DNA from: Paramoeba atlantica
Taxonomy: Eukaryota > Discosea
Reading direction: 5' to 3'
Length of the DNA stretch: 64,000 bases
NCBI GenBank assembly: GCA_977017575.1
Contig: CDRNVI010000060.1
Span: 124,001 to 188,000 of the forward strand
The notes under the pieces were generated by a model. The model had not been told where the DNA came from. It saw only the letters and a list, made by a program, of their open reading frames with translations, and made no database searches. Shown here one piece after another: positions 28,840 to 38,671 of this stretch (positions are counted from its first letter, which is position 1; each line of letters begins with the position of its first letter). A program made the translations under genes and the position numbers.

Positions 28840-29553
28840 TTACAAAAGTAATACATTTGCTAACTGTGGTGACATCTTCGATGGTAAATAAATATTATTT
28901 CCGGTCAAACGTAGACATTTCATTTTAGCTGGAAGCCTTGAGAAATCTACTGGTCCACTAAACAAATTATTTCCAAGATCTAAGTAGCGGAACTGTACAG
29001 GTAGTGAGGTTAGATCCAGGGCACCATTGAATTGATTTGCACGAATATTCAGAAAAACTAAATTGAACGGTAGCACTGTCAAATCTACAGAGCCAAATAA
29101 ACTGCAGCTGGCAACAACGAAATATTTCAGCGAGGCAGCGAGTTCCACAATAGGCAACGTGCCAGTAATTCGAATTTGTTTATTTGTTCGAAATGATTGT
29201 ATTGTGTCTGGCATGTGAATCCATGTAAATGTCCCAACATATTTATCGGCGTGGTGCCAGTCAAGGGGATCCTCTGAGCCCAATCGAAAGGATTCCACTC
29301 GTTGGTTCGTATTACACTGTACCGCAAACCATTCACACGCAGTCGTGTTCGTTGTCCATGTCTCATCCGGATTCGAAATGTTGGCGAAGAATCGTACCAA
29401 ATTATATTCCTGCGGAAAAAATGAGCCTTTTACTTTGGCAGGACGAGACAAGGACGCGTCTTTGCTGAGTGTAAAGGAAACACTTTTACGATAGCACCAC
29501 ATAAAAAAGAAAAACAGTGAATTCAGTGTACGATGTAAAAAGCAGGAAAACAA
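28840..29553 (-). CDS. Leucine-rich repeat protein, 237 aa (LRR10)
   Basis: The N-terminus has a hydrophobic segment (LNSLFFFFMWCY at about residues 11-22) fit for a signal or anchor. KVKGSFFPQEYNLVRFFANI lies at about 41-60, and the cap has C-E-W-F-AVQC. An unusual insert (GSEDPLDWHHADKYVGTF) precedes about five LRRs. The C-terminus ends soon after the last repeat. The gene is the closest relative of the pseudogene split by RLE-LINE copy 2 (flanks at 30000-30051 and 35729-36110), so it shows what the uninterrupted sequence looks like: DLTVLPFNLVFLNIRANQF. Confidence 0.85.
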   Translation of the reverse strand: MFSCFLHRTLNSLFFFFMWCYRKSVSFTLSKDASLSRPAKVKGSFFPQEYNLVRFFANISNPDETWTTNTTACEWFAVQCNTNQRVESFRLGSEDPLDWHHADKYVGTFTWIHMPDTIQSFRTNKQIRITGTLPIVELAASLKYFVVASCSLFGSVDLTVLPFNLVFLNIRANQFNGALDLTSLPVQFRYLDLGNNLFSGPVDFSRLPAKMKCLRLTGNNIYLPSKMSPQLANVLLL

Positions 29554-29639
29554 AAATTTGTGATTTTTTTATTGTGCAACCTTTTTAAAAATGTATTTTT
29601 TTTAATTTCTTTGCCCAAATTCTAAAACGAAATCTTTCT

Positions 29640-29999
29640 AACTTAAACGAGGGTTCGGTTTAGCATACCTGTGACCTCGTACCATTACCGGAGGGAGTAT
29701 GCTATCGTGACCCAGGGTCTTGTACCCGCCCAGTTTTTTAGCAGTTCCTGGTTAGTTCCCCCTGGTTCTCTTTAGCAGTCCTGAATGGTTGTATCTAAAT
29801 CCTTTTTTGTTTGTGTTTAACTTACTTTTCAAACGCAATACTTTATGAGTACTTACCACAGGTCCGAATATACACATATACAGTACACATACAATGTAAT
29901 GTATACATTACACAAACATGTATACATGTATACATTACACAACATTTGAAAATTTTTGCACAATAAAAAATTCACATTTTTTTTGCGAACGCTGTGAAT
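29640..29999. other. Intergenic stretch with ACATGTAT/ATACAT microsatellite
   Basis: About 29870-29945 is a self-complementary run of TACATGTATACAT-type sequence. No gene recognised. Confidence 0.5.
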
Positions 30000-30051
30000 T
30001 TGCAGGGAGTGATGTGAGATCCAGTATACCACTGAACTTATTGTGATGAAA
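29960..30051 (-). pseudogene. LRR pseudogene 11, 3' part (downstream of RLE-LINE copy 2)
   Basis: Minus-strand sequence encodes HHNKFSGILDLTSLPAN, a family LRR unit joined directly to the 3' end of RLE-LINE copy 2. It continues the unit that is cut off after DLTVLPPQLWFL at 35729. The remainder of the gene decays within about 100 bp. Confidence 0.65.
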
Positions 30052-30143
30052 TATATTGTATCATACAGGTAATCCTGCAGAGATTTATGTGGTGAAAACG
30101 CGCACAAAACGCGTTTTAGTCACCTGTTTCTATCCAGCGTCAC

Positions 30144-31143
30144 CAAGAACGTTCTCCTCCATCCAATTTTGGTCATTGCGGTTTTGATATACTATGAAGC
30201 TCCCTCTCAGAGCCTTCACGGTCATATTGCGCCGGCACTCAGCCACCAGCTCATCATTACCCATAAATAGAGAGTTCAGAGTTCGACCAGCACTGCTTAT
30301 TTTTCCTCTCGCTCCGACTTCGAAAACGAGTAGGAAAGTGCTCGGGTTTGTGAGCTTGCGGGAATGGTAGAGATTTGTGTACTAGGCAGTTTTTCGTTCG
30401 TGTGCGTAGACAAAATTTTCCTCCCAGGGGGCACGTCAATTCTATAATATACTGCTCCCCGTTGGACATTTTCACCCACCCATCCGGTCGCAGCTCGGTG
30501 TCGAGTTCCGTGAGCCACGGAGGGGTAGAGCGAAAGTGAGGGAGGTCAAAGTGACTAGACTGGTCCCTTGGAATTTCTGCACAGAGTTTGCGAGGGCTTG
30601 TAGCACCATGTTATGTCGCAGAGTATATCGTCCTTGCTCGAGTGCTTTTCTACACCCGGAGAGAATATGTCGCGCGGTTCGCGTTTCAGTATCGCAGATG
30701 GGACACTTGTCGCTTGTGTGTGTCGATACGCCCCATTTGCGGAGAGACACTCTAGTGGGGAGTGGCGTTCCTGTGAGTACGGAAGCCGTAAATCGTGATA
30801 GCGATTCGCTTTTGAGATTACATAGGGCGGCAGCGAAGTCCCTCGCGAGGTCTGCTTCCGTCGCTACGCGGAACCATCTTCCCGCAACTAAAGTGCGCCT
30901 TTGCACGGCTTCCGAAAGATGCCTCTCATATTCACTGTCGAGAAGTCGTAGTACGTTATTGTGAGTTGAACGAGGTTCCAACCATGCTCGGTGTACAACA
31001 GTTCGCTTGTCGCGGATTTTGCTACATTTAACCATTTTCTGATTTCATTTGTAGCGCATCGCTGGAGGCGCAGAACGTGGTTAAAAGTCAGACATGAATT
31101 GACAAAAAAAGAGTAGCGAAGGCGGGAGATAATACCATTATTG
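30144..31143 (-). pseudogene. RLE-LINE copy 2, C-terminal domains
   Basis: Following NGIISRLRYSFFVNS (about 31130-31085), the frame holds a zinc knuckle C-P-I-C-x7-H-I-L-S-G-C followed by LEQGRYTLRHNMVLQ, then RPDG(W)VK at about 30480 and IIELTCPLGG, the PD-(D/E)xK endonuclease core. FEVGARGKISSAG follows and the frame ends at about 30144. The matching frame of copy 1 is intact. Frame changes occur near 30480 and 30320. Confidence 0.75.
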
Positions 31144-32048
31144 CGGTGGTTGTAAAACTACCGCTCTACACTCGATTATTGAAAAAAAAGTGAACAAAAA
31201 CAGTGAAAATATAAAGAGGAACACAGTAATATAATAGAAGAAAAAAATATAAAAGGGGGCTCCGGTGGACCAAAACTGAAAAAAAAATTTGAAAAAAATG
31301 GGGGGTCCATGGGGGGGGTCCAGAGGGGGGGTCCAGGGGGGGGGGGCATGGTCGAGCAAATTTTTTCGAAAAAATTAGTTTTCGAAAAAAAACCGCAGAA
31401 AGGGTAGCCGGGGTCTTGGCGCGTATTTTCCACCCCCCTACCCGGGGGTGACCCCCCCGCGTATCCGCATGACGGGTCCGCCAAGTTCGGATTTTTTCGG
31501 AAAAATTTTTTTGAAAAAAAATTCAACTTGGCGAAAAAAATGACAAAAAAAATATTTTTCCAAAATCGTTTCCCCTATTGTATTTTGATAGTTTGGGACC
31601 TACACTAGCTTTCTACGCAGTTGTTTTCGCAAGGTATCACTTCTTCGAACCGTGGTGCGCCCCTCAAAATGACACATTTTTGACTAAAAAAGGTGAAAAA
31701 GTATTTTTCGGACCTAAAGGGGCATTTTTGTGTCGAAAGAATGGTATGGTTGGAGTCGTATTCTTTACCGAATACGTTCGGTAGGCTTTCATTCATGCCT
31801 GCGAGTGATTTCCCACGCGCAAATGTCGGATTTAGTGCTCTGAGAGCAAAAATATGCGAAAATGACCCCATTTGTACCCGAAATTCGGCTATTTTTGGCT
31901 ATAATCTTTCCGTTTTCCAGGTTAAATTTTCTTTTTTAGGCTCTTCGTTAAACGCGGCGGTAGTTTTCAACGCGAAGCGCGCAGCATGAGTGACTTCTAA
32001 GTTGAAAGCAACCACCGCGTTTAACGAAGAGCCTAAAAAAGAAAATTT
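31144..32048. mobile_element. DNA element nested in RLE-LINE copy 2
   Basis: The LINE reading frame stops matching at ARLWIY (about 32049) and resumes at NNGIISRL (about 31143). The 905 bp between are foreign. The right side is a large palindrome of about 128 bp (31922-32049): AAATTTTCTTTTTTAGGCTC... pairs with ...GAGCCTAAAAAAGAAAATTT. The left edge carries GCGGTGGTTGTAAAACT, an inverted counterpart of AGTTGAAAGCAACCACCGC on the right. A related end lies at 38085-38135. The middle is homopolymer-rich with no gene. I read it as a non-autonomous DNA transposon. Confidence 0.6.
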
Positions 32049-34520
32049 GTATATCCAGAGTCGGGCGGGTAGGTCGTGGGCGCTGGAAGATATGTTGCGT
32101 AACCAGGTACGGAGTCGATTGCGTAGCTTTAGGAACAGAATTTTACCATGCTGGGCACCAGGTGCGAGAGTCATACCCAGGAATGTGCTACCATTATCGC
32201 ATATTTGAGGAATAGGTGTTGCGTCAATCATTATCTGCGGTCGTCTTGTCATGTAGCCTGAGTCTTGAGTCATTGCCATGTGTTGAATCCAACATTTCTT
32301 TGCGTTCAATTTCATTCCGATGTCGCCTAGAACTTTGACCAGTACGTTCGTGGCAATTTGCATTTCCTTTGGTGTGTTCGTGAGTATACTGAGGTCGTCA
32401 GCAAAGGCCTTCAGAAAGGTTTCCTTTCCATCCCAAGTGATTCCGTACTGTGGGCAACTTGAACGGATGAAGCGAAGAACCAATTCCATTGCCAAGTTGA
32501 ATAAGATCGGCGACAGTGTATCTCCTTGTAATACTCCACGGCCGATCTCGATCGACTTCGTAAGGCCTTCAGCACACTTGATTTGAATAGATGCTCCTTT
32601 ATACTGCGCGCTGATATAGTTAATTAGAATTGGGGAGACACGGGCCCATTTTAGGGATTGTAACAGTACTGCGTGGGGGATAGATCCGAAAGCGTTCTTG
32701 ATATCGAACTGTGCCAGTAAGTATTGCCGTTTGTGACGTCGTTGGTGTTCAAGGAGCTCGCATAAGACTTGTGTATGCTCGACGGTCCCATTCATGTGTG
32801 GTAGAAATCCTTTTTGTACTGATGTATCGAGCGCATGAGAATCCAAGGAATGTTGAAGGATTCGGTGGCTCAGGATTGAATGGAAAAGTTTCCTTATGCA
32901 ACTAGTTAAGCTTATCGGCCGCCAATTCTCCATAGTTGATGTAGGACCTCCTTTGTGTATGAGGCGAGTTACGGCAGATTTCCAGGTGGGGGGGCAAACC
33001 CCGAATTTAAGGATATCATTGAATACTTGAGCTATGTGGACAAAGATAGGGCTACAACGCTTGAGTAGAGCGTTTGATACAGTGTCTGATCCAGGAGCAG
33101 CGCCCGAGCGCTTGGAAGATACAGCAGATGCTATCATTTCGGCGTCAATATCCGACCATGGCATGTCGATGTCAGGCCGTGGTCCGAAGAACTCGGCGGG
33201 GGGTATGCTGTGATTCTCTTCAGGTTTTGACAATGATGCCGCGAAGTTCTCAACCTCTTGAAGAGGTACTGTAGGGTAAGACGTCTCGGGTCCCTGGATT
33301 GGGTCAGTGCGATCTAGGCATTCGCCCGCAGCTGTCCACGGGTTTCTCTGGAACCGAGTTAATGCCCATCGTCGATCGATTTCCCTCTTCTGTAGATTGG
33401 CTTCCTCCACGTACAACTTCAACGCTTTCTCTGCTTCCTTAATTTCTCCTCGCTGCTTGTTTCTCGCGGCCCCCTTCATGAAGGTAAGTGCACGTTTGAG
33501 TTGACGAACATGTGTGCGAAGCCTCTTCGTGGTACGTTCGATGGCCAAGGGCCGTGAGTTTCTTCTGGCTCTGCCAGCTCTGGTTCGCAGGAGAAAGCGG
33601 TGTGTCGGGTCGCTCTCCCGTGCGGCTTCAAAGACGGTTACGGCGAGGATCGCGGATAATGTTTTAGCTTGAGACAGGGCATCCTCATCGTTTCGCGCTG
33701 GGTGCACGTACAAGTTGCAACGTTCCTCAATTTTCGCAATACTATTGCCCCACTGTTCCTCTGTAAAACGTACCAGAACTCGTCCTCCCGTTATTGTGTC
33801 AAATGTTTCGAGAAGATTCTGCAGGTCAGGAATGGGATGAATGGTTGGGGCTGGGGCGTGCTGGGATCGAGGGATCCTCTGCAGTGTCGTGCGTCTGCGA
33901 TTTACTTCCGGTGGGGGAGGTAAAGGTAAAGGCAAAGGCAAAGGCGCGGGTTCTGCTACGGATTCCATACGTGGTACAGAAGGTGAGGAATCCGGTTGCG
34001 TCTCGTGGGCTGGTGGGAAATGTCGTAGAGGGCTGGACAGTGGACTCGTGCGGGGCAGGGAGTTGGTGCGAACTGGTAGGCGGGGTGTCACGACTGGGGC
34101 GGGCGGTTCCGAAGCTTGTGAAGAAACTGCAGCGCGTTCGGCATCACCAAGCGCAGGGAATAGAATATTTTTCGCCGTCCAGCTTATGGCAGAGTATGCG
34201 ATTTCGCCAGCTTTGAGGAGAACTCCTTTTTGACAACATGAATGCTTACATTTGGTTTTGTCTTTACATTTATGTGCGCAATTACGGCGAGGGACTGATT
34301 CAGGGGGGATATTGCCATCTCTACTAACATGAGGTTCCGGGGAAGTGCGTGTATGAGAGAGTTCGTGGTTTACAGCCTGCGTACCGCTCAAGTTTCCTGT
34401 CTCGGATGGCCAGCTAGGGTGATTCTGTGGTGATATTATGCTAGCATCGGCAGGAGATGTCCTCGTAAACAAATTCCTGAGTGACCATATTCGATTCTGA
34501 CCGTTTTCTTCGACGATCAT
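32049..34520 (-). pseudogene. RLE-LINE copy 2, reverse-transcriptase part
   Basis: One open frame holds a C-A-H-K-C-x5-C-x3-CC cluster near its start, a proline-rich linker, and a full palm: motif A LAQFDIKNAFGS, motif B RGVLQGDTLSPILFN, motif C LKAFADDLSILTN. Catalytic Asp residues are present. The frame runs into the nested element at 32049, so the C-terminal domains are separated from it. On its own this region would still encode a complete-looking polymerase core. Confidence 0.85.
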
Positions 34521-34715
34521 GACCCCTGTCTTGCAACATTGGTGTTTGCACTGAGTTTTATTGCTGCATACATACTTATTGTATGTGCCGACACGGGTGA
34601 TAGTTGGCCGTGTTTGCTGATATTATGGCGGACGACGGCGGATGACCGGTTGGCAGATCCTCATACTGGGCCTCTTCGCTCGGTATGGCCTCTGTCGAGA
34701 CTTGCGGATCGGTTT

Positions 34716-35687
34716 CTATCGATGTGGACTATGTGACCGTGTTAGTGATGACTCCCCGAGGTGCCGTTCTGGTCGAGGATTTTCAGTAGCACCCGTAATG
34801 AGGACTCCTATTTTGCAGCACTGGTGCAAACAATTTGTCTTGTCGCGGCACGTATGCTTACAGGGCCTTCTGCCGGGAGCTAGTGAACTGTCTATAGCCA
34901 CGGCTTCCGAAGAGGGAGGAGGGACGCTAGGATGCACAGACCTTTCGGGTTTCACTTTGCAACATACGTGAAGGCATGCTGCTTTGTCCCGGCATTTATG
35001 GGCACAAGGGACACTTGGTTTAGTGGGCGGTAGTTTTGACACCTTGACGGGAGCATCACGGATTCTATATGGCGCGTCGTATGTGACCTCCGAGCAACGT
35101 TGGAGTTGTTCAATGGGTTGGGCCTTACGGGTCACGTGTGATATGCGGAATCGTCGTAAGCCTGGCATGTCACCGCCGCGCAATTTCTTTGTGACGGCTT
35201 TGCCAAGCGCGTTCGAGGAGGAGTATTCTGTGTCAAGCTGCATGTCGGGGTCTGTATAAGCAGAGCTCCAGCTCGTGTGATGAAATGTGCGACTAAGGTT
35301 TCCAATTTCATGGTACTCAACGTACTCGCATGCATCGTTCTCGATGACATCTTGAGTGGTACACGTTTGTACTATCGGACCATCGCTCCTTTTGCTTCCC
35401 GACTTCAGGGTTTTTCCGAGGGAAGCTTCTGCTGTGTGCGTGCTTGAGAAAAACTCTCGTTCGGTAAGGGTGATGGCTGCGGCGTGCGTGTCGGGAAAAT
35501 AGGACCATGAAAAGCCATCAGAGGGGCGGATCTTCACTGGCACCGCACGACTTCGGACGAAGTGAAAGTTCTGGGGGTGTCGCTTCGCGCTGACAGGTCC
35601 TCGAGGGAGGCCGTCGTGCGCGTGGGGAGCTGGGGGTGTGACATTAGAGATCATGCTCCGAAAGATAAGTTTAGTACAAAGCAACAA
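34716..35687 (-). pseudogene. RLE-LINE copy 2, N-terminal part
   Basis: A conserved segment of about 150 residues (FHFVRSRAVPVKIRP...YFPDTHAA...VQTCTTQDV...MPGLRRFRI) matches residues of about 590-740 in copy 1. Two Cys/His clusters follow (CAHKCRDKAACLHVCC and CKHTCRDKTNCLHQCC), and a third is split by a short insertion at about 34565-34580. Unlike copy 1, no clusters precede the conserved segment. The role of the clusters is unknown; zinc binding and nucleic-acid contact are likely. Confidence 0.75.
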
Positions 35688-35728
35688 GGTACAGAAACTG
35701 TATCTTTATAGAAGCCATAATATCTTTA

Positions 35729-36110
35729 TAGAAACCATAATTGGGGCGGCAGCACTGTCAAATCAATGGGGCCCAACATATTACAATTGAAAACGTCAAA
35801 TCTTTGCAGCAATCCAGGGAGATGTGCAATAGGTAACACTCCGGTGATCCCCCTTTGTTTTTTTGAAGAGAACGATAGTGTGATGTCCGGCATGTACATC
35901 CATGCAAATGTTCCACAATATTTATCATGCCCGTGGACGTTAAAAAAACCTTGCGGGACTAGTTCAATGGAAATCATTGTTGGTTGCTATTGCACTTTAC
36001 TGCAAACCATTCACGCGCAGTAGTGTTCGTTGTCCATGTCTCTTCTGGATTCGAAATGATTGCTAAAATCATATTTCTGGGGAAGAACGGAACCATTCAC
36101 TTTGGCGGGG
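35729..36110 (-). pseudogene. LRR pseudogene 11, 5' part (upstream of RLE-LINE copy 2)
   Basis: Reading from about 36110, KVNGSVLPQKYDF (family signature), then after a frame change IISNPEETWTTNTTAREWFA (cap), then KYCGTFAWMYMP and LPIAHLPGLLQRFDVFNCNM, ending GPIDLTVLPPQLWFL at the LINE junction. It is closely related to LRR10. At least two frame changes are visible in the N-terminal part, so the gene was or has become non-functional besides the LINE insertion. Confidence 0.75.
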
Positions 36111-36620
36111 TGAGGTAAGGTTGTATCGCTGCTGAGACAAGCTAAAATACAACCCGGAGGATAGAGCGACATAAAGAAGCGAAATAAAGTCTAAGTGTAC
36201 CTCGCTGGCCTGCCTGCTACGGACCGTCCTTACTCTTTCTTTCATCCAAGAATCATGCCATCCGTTTCATGCACAAGCTACAAGCAAGCACAAGCTTGCT
36301 CGTGCACATGCTTGTACATTGTACTTAGCGCAAACAGAGAATTCACCCCGTTCTCCATTTCCCACCTTCCCGTTTTACCCCCTGGCGCTCTTCCCTCCCC
36401 GTTTTTTTTCTCCCAATCCACAGGAGTTTTCCCCCAAACTCATAAGGGAAACCACCTCACAAGGCGTATTCCACCCCACCTTTCCCCTTTTATCCTTTTA
36501 CCCTCCTACATCTACCCCCCCTCCTCCCCCACCCTCCCCCTCTTCCCCCCCCCGCCTCCTCTCCTCCCCCACCGCCCCTCCAGCATCACCCCCACCCCCT
36601 TCTCTCTCTTTCAACTCCCG
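36111..36620. other. C-rich low-complexity stretch
   Basis: The plus strand is strongly pyrimidine-rich from about 36360 on. Frames on the plus strand are proline-rich only because of this composition. It lies downstream of the mS41 gene and I see no separate gene. Confidence 0.5.
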
Positions 36621-36624
36621 CCTT

Positions 36625-36690
36625 TCACCCCTGCCCTACCCCTACCCCTACCCCTACCCCTCCCCCTACCCCTCCCCCCTCCTGCCTTCC
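36625..36690. repeat. (CCCCTA)n microsatellite at the 3' end of the mS41 frame
   Basis: Four to five CCCCTA units with related CCCCTC units. On the coding strand they give alternating Gly and Val. It resembles a telomere-like hexamer but is not TTAGGG, and it is far too short and internal to be a telomere. Confidence 0.7.
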
Positions 36691-37302
36691 CCCCAGCCTC
36701 CTCTCCTCCCCCGCCGCCCACTCCGGCATCACCCCCCCCACCGCGGCGTCGAACTCCGGCCGCGTCCCCACCCCCTGCTGGTGCGGGCGGTAGTTCCGCG
36801 GGACCTCCGGGAGCATCGTGCGGCACGCGCGCCCGTTGAGCCGCACGAACGGCGCCCGGGCCTCCTCCCGCGCCGTGCCGTCCACGCCCCGGGGGACGTA
36901 CCCCCGGCGGTAGCTCCCCTGCCAGTTCAGCAGGTGCTGGATGACGTTCGGGGGGACCCCCTGGGCCTTGAGCTCCGTCCGGGTCACCGTCATCAGGTGC
37001 TCCCAGTCCCGGAACAGGGAGGCGTACTCCACGCAGCGCAGGCCGCGGGCGGTGGAGAGGCGGGAGAGGAAGGCTTGGATGTCCGGGACTTCCTCATGGG
37101 GGGGACGTAGGGGGAGGGGGTGCATCTCCTCCGGGGAGACGCTCTCAATGGGGGCGAATTTGCGCGGGTCGGGCATGTAGGAGTAACGGTAGATTTTCGC
37201 GGGCTGGCGGCGGGATTTGAAACGGCGGGAGAGGGTGTAGAGGGTGGAGGGGGAAACGGGGGAGGGGGGGAAAGGGTGGAGAGAAAAGAGGAAAGGTGGC
37301 AT
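36625..37302 (-). CDS. mS41: Probable mitochondrial ribosomal protein mS41 (IGR-motif/Fyv4 family)
   Basis: Residues of about 70-135 match the SAM-like mS41 (IGR) domain: VPDIQAFLSRLSTARGLRC, then FRDWEHLMTV, then ELKAQGVPPNVIQHLLNW, then QGSYRRGYVP. In yeast Fyv4 the same order is FL-x-x-IGR, W-x-DL, LK-x-x-GI and R-x-YIL-x-W. The protein is a small-subunit mitoribosome component. The basic N-terminus (LYTLSRRFKSRRQPAKIYR) suits mitochondrial import. The last 20-25 residues are Gly/Val repeats from a GGGGTA-type microsatellite and may be a recent extension. The upstream minus strand is pyrimidine-rich, compatible with but not proof of a splice-acceptor region. Confidence 0.7.
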   Translation of the reverse strand: MPPFLFSLHPFPPSPVSPSTLYTLSRRFKSRRQPAKIYRYSYMPDPRKFAPIESVSPEEMHPLPLRPPHEEVPDIQAFLSRLSTARGLRCVEYASLFRDWEHLMTVTRTELKAQGVPPNVIQHLLNWQGSYRRGYVPRGVDGTAREEARAPFVRLNGRACRTMLPEVPRNYRPHQQGVGTRPEFDAAVGGVMPEWAAGEERRLGGRQEGGGVGGGVGVGVGVGQG

Positions 37303-37409
37303 GGGGTTGAGGAGGGGGGGGTGTAGGGAGAGAGGTGGAAAGGGGTAGAAAGGGAAGGTAAGGTGGTGTGAAAAATGGTAAAGAAGGAAAATGAATGGTC
37401 AAAGTGAAG

Positions 37410-38245
37410 GATTGTTTTATAGGTTTTTTAATTTTTTTTTTGTAATATTACGTCTCCAAACCCGAACCTCAAAAAAACGGCAAGTATTTATTTTTCTCGA
37501 AAAAGAAAAATATATTGCTCTTTTAACGGTCTTGATTCTTTGTTTGTCCCCCCAACCCTTACCCAGCTAGCTCACGTCGCGGTGGTACCAGCCTTGGACC
37601 GGGGTCGGCGCAATCTGGGAACTTCCTCTCTGGATTTTTGCTTTACTTACATTGCGCCAATAAAAACCGAAAGAGATCTTACTGAAATATTGACATTACC
37701 GTGAAAACATTAATTAAGAATAACTTAAATTAAGGTAACTTTTTTGCCACATAAATATTACTTTAATGTCCGGTACCTTAATGCTTGGTACCTTAATTAT
37801 TGTTTAGAGCTCATATTTCCGATGTCGATATCTTTCGAAACTTGAACAAAATTCAGTTGAAAGTACCTACAACCAGGTCAGTTAGAATATTTGAAGTTCA
37901 TGCGCAGAATCATAATTCGCAATTAGAAGAGTAAATACTACACCTAAAACTCGCGCACTTGTGCATTTAAGTAAGCAATGTTTGGCCATGTTTAGCCCAA
38001 ATACGTGTAAGGTAGCGATTTCCCTGGTTAGCTAGCGTTTTAAGGATGCCTACCCTGCACGATTTTTGGATGCACGCTGATAGGTTCTAAGTTGAAAATG
38101 ACCACCGCCTTTCACGAAGCGACTAAAAGAGAAATTAATTATTGCGATAGATTTTCGTAAAAATGAGTGACACATACAGGTAATTAATACCTTAATTTCT
38201 GGTACCTTAATTATAATTACCTTAATACCGTTACCCCCCTTAGAT
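37410..38245. other. AT-rich stretch with TTAAGGTAAC-type inverted repeats
   Basis: AATTAAGGTAAC near 37729 faces TTACCTTAAT near 38215, and GGTACCTTAATT recurs around 37790 and 38200, which suggests a MITE of about 0.5 kb. A 65-bp scrap at about 37575-37640 encodes (minus strand) IQRGSSQIAPTPVQGW, a YLDD-LINE C-terminal remnant. The segment 38085-38135 matches the end of the element nested in RLE-LINE copy 2. No host gene seen. Confidence 0.5.
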
Positions 38246-38249
38246 ATTC

Positions 38250-38318
38250 TAGTACGCTACTTATCCTCTTTTGTGACGAAACCTCTGGGACACGAGAGGA
38301 TAAGTAGCGTACTAGTTT
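38250..38318. repeat. Strong hairpin with 18-bp arms
   Basis: AGTACGCTACTTATCCTC and GAGGATAAGTAGCGTACT are perfect inverted copies separated by about 30 bases. It sits directly upstream of a transposase-like helix-turn-helix ORF and may be a transposon end that has folded back. Confidence 0.8.
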
Positions 38319-38402
38319 ACGGAGAAATACTATCTCTGCACTGTATACTAAAACTCTACTACTACCAAATGCGTCAGCCATTACCATTGCTCATTTTTAG
38401 CG

Positions 38403-38671
38403 CGAATCAGGTTAGGGGTGCTCTAATGCCTCGAGACCCTTTCGTTGTTGTTACTGCCCCAAAGAATATTACCAGCATCCTTCCGACGGCTCAGCTTCTC
38501 ACGGAGAAGCATGTGGAAAGCGAGCGTGAGCGCAAGTCTCGTGTAGAGCTTACAATAGAGCAGAAGCGTAACATCTGCGCGTCTCTGGATGCAGGAAAAA
38601 CAGAACGACAGGTTGCTCAAGAGTATCACCTTGATCGAAGCACCGTCAGAAAAATATATAAAAATCTATAA
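38403..38671 (+). pseudogene. pogo/Tigger-type helix-turn-helix fragment
   Basis: The end of the frame reads RVELTIEQKRNICASLDAGK then TERQVAQEYHLDRSTVRKIY, a clear match to the N-terminal helix-turn-helix of pogo/Tigger transposases. No catalytic domain follows: the frame stops and the downstream 450 bp are degraded. The ATG used (MPRDPFVVVTAPK) is the second in the frame and is preferred because the upstream part overlaps the hairpin. Confidence 0.6.

Larger units (their letters stand above)
30052..35728 (-). mobile_element. RLE-LINE copy 2, broken, carrying a nested insertion
   Basis: Nearly full-length copy of the LINE at 50656-56241. The 5' end has CAGTTTCTGTACCTTGTTG (about 35690-35708), preceded by a 20-bp tandem duplication that includes LRR target sequence. 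Then come an N-terminal ORF, reverse transcriptase, a CCHC knuckle and an endonuclease domain ending in FEVGARG...DAG. The 3' end is the CTCTGCAGGATTACCTGTAT hairpin (about 30060-30082). The coding frame is broken near 34725 and 34570, and a separate element of about 0.9 kb (31144-32048) is inserted between reverse transcriptase and the C-terminal domain. Confidence 0.88.

Noticed and set aside
32320-34240. Plus-strand ORFs of 60-140 codons within RLE-LINE copy 2
   Set aside because: Shadows of the reverse-transcriptase frame on the minus strand.
36625-36690. Internal telomere repeat
   Set aside because: The unit CCCCTA is not TTAGGG, only four to five copies occur, and they lie inside an open frame.
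36195-37110. Plus-strand proline-rich ORFs
   Set aside because: They are the shadow of the C-rich strand opposite the mS41 gene. Long Pro runs follow from base composition alone.
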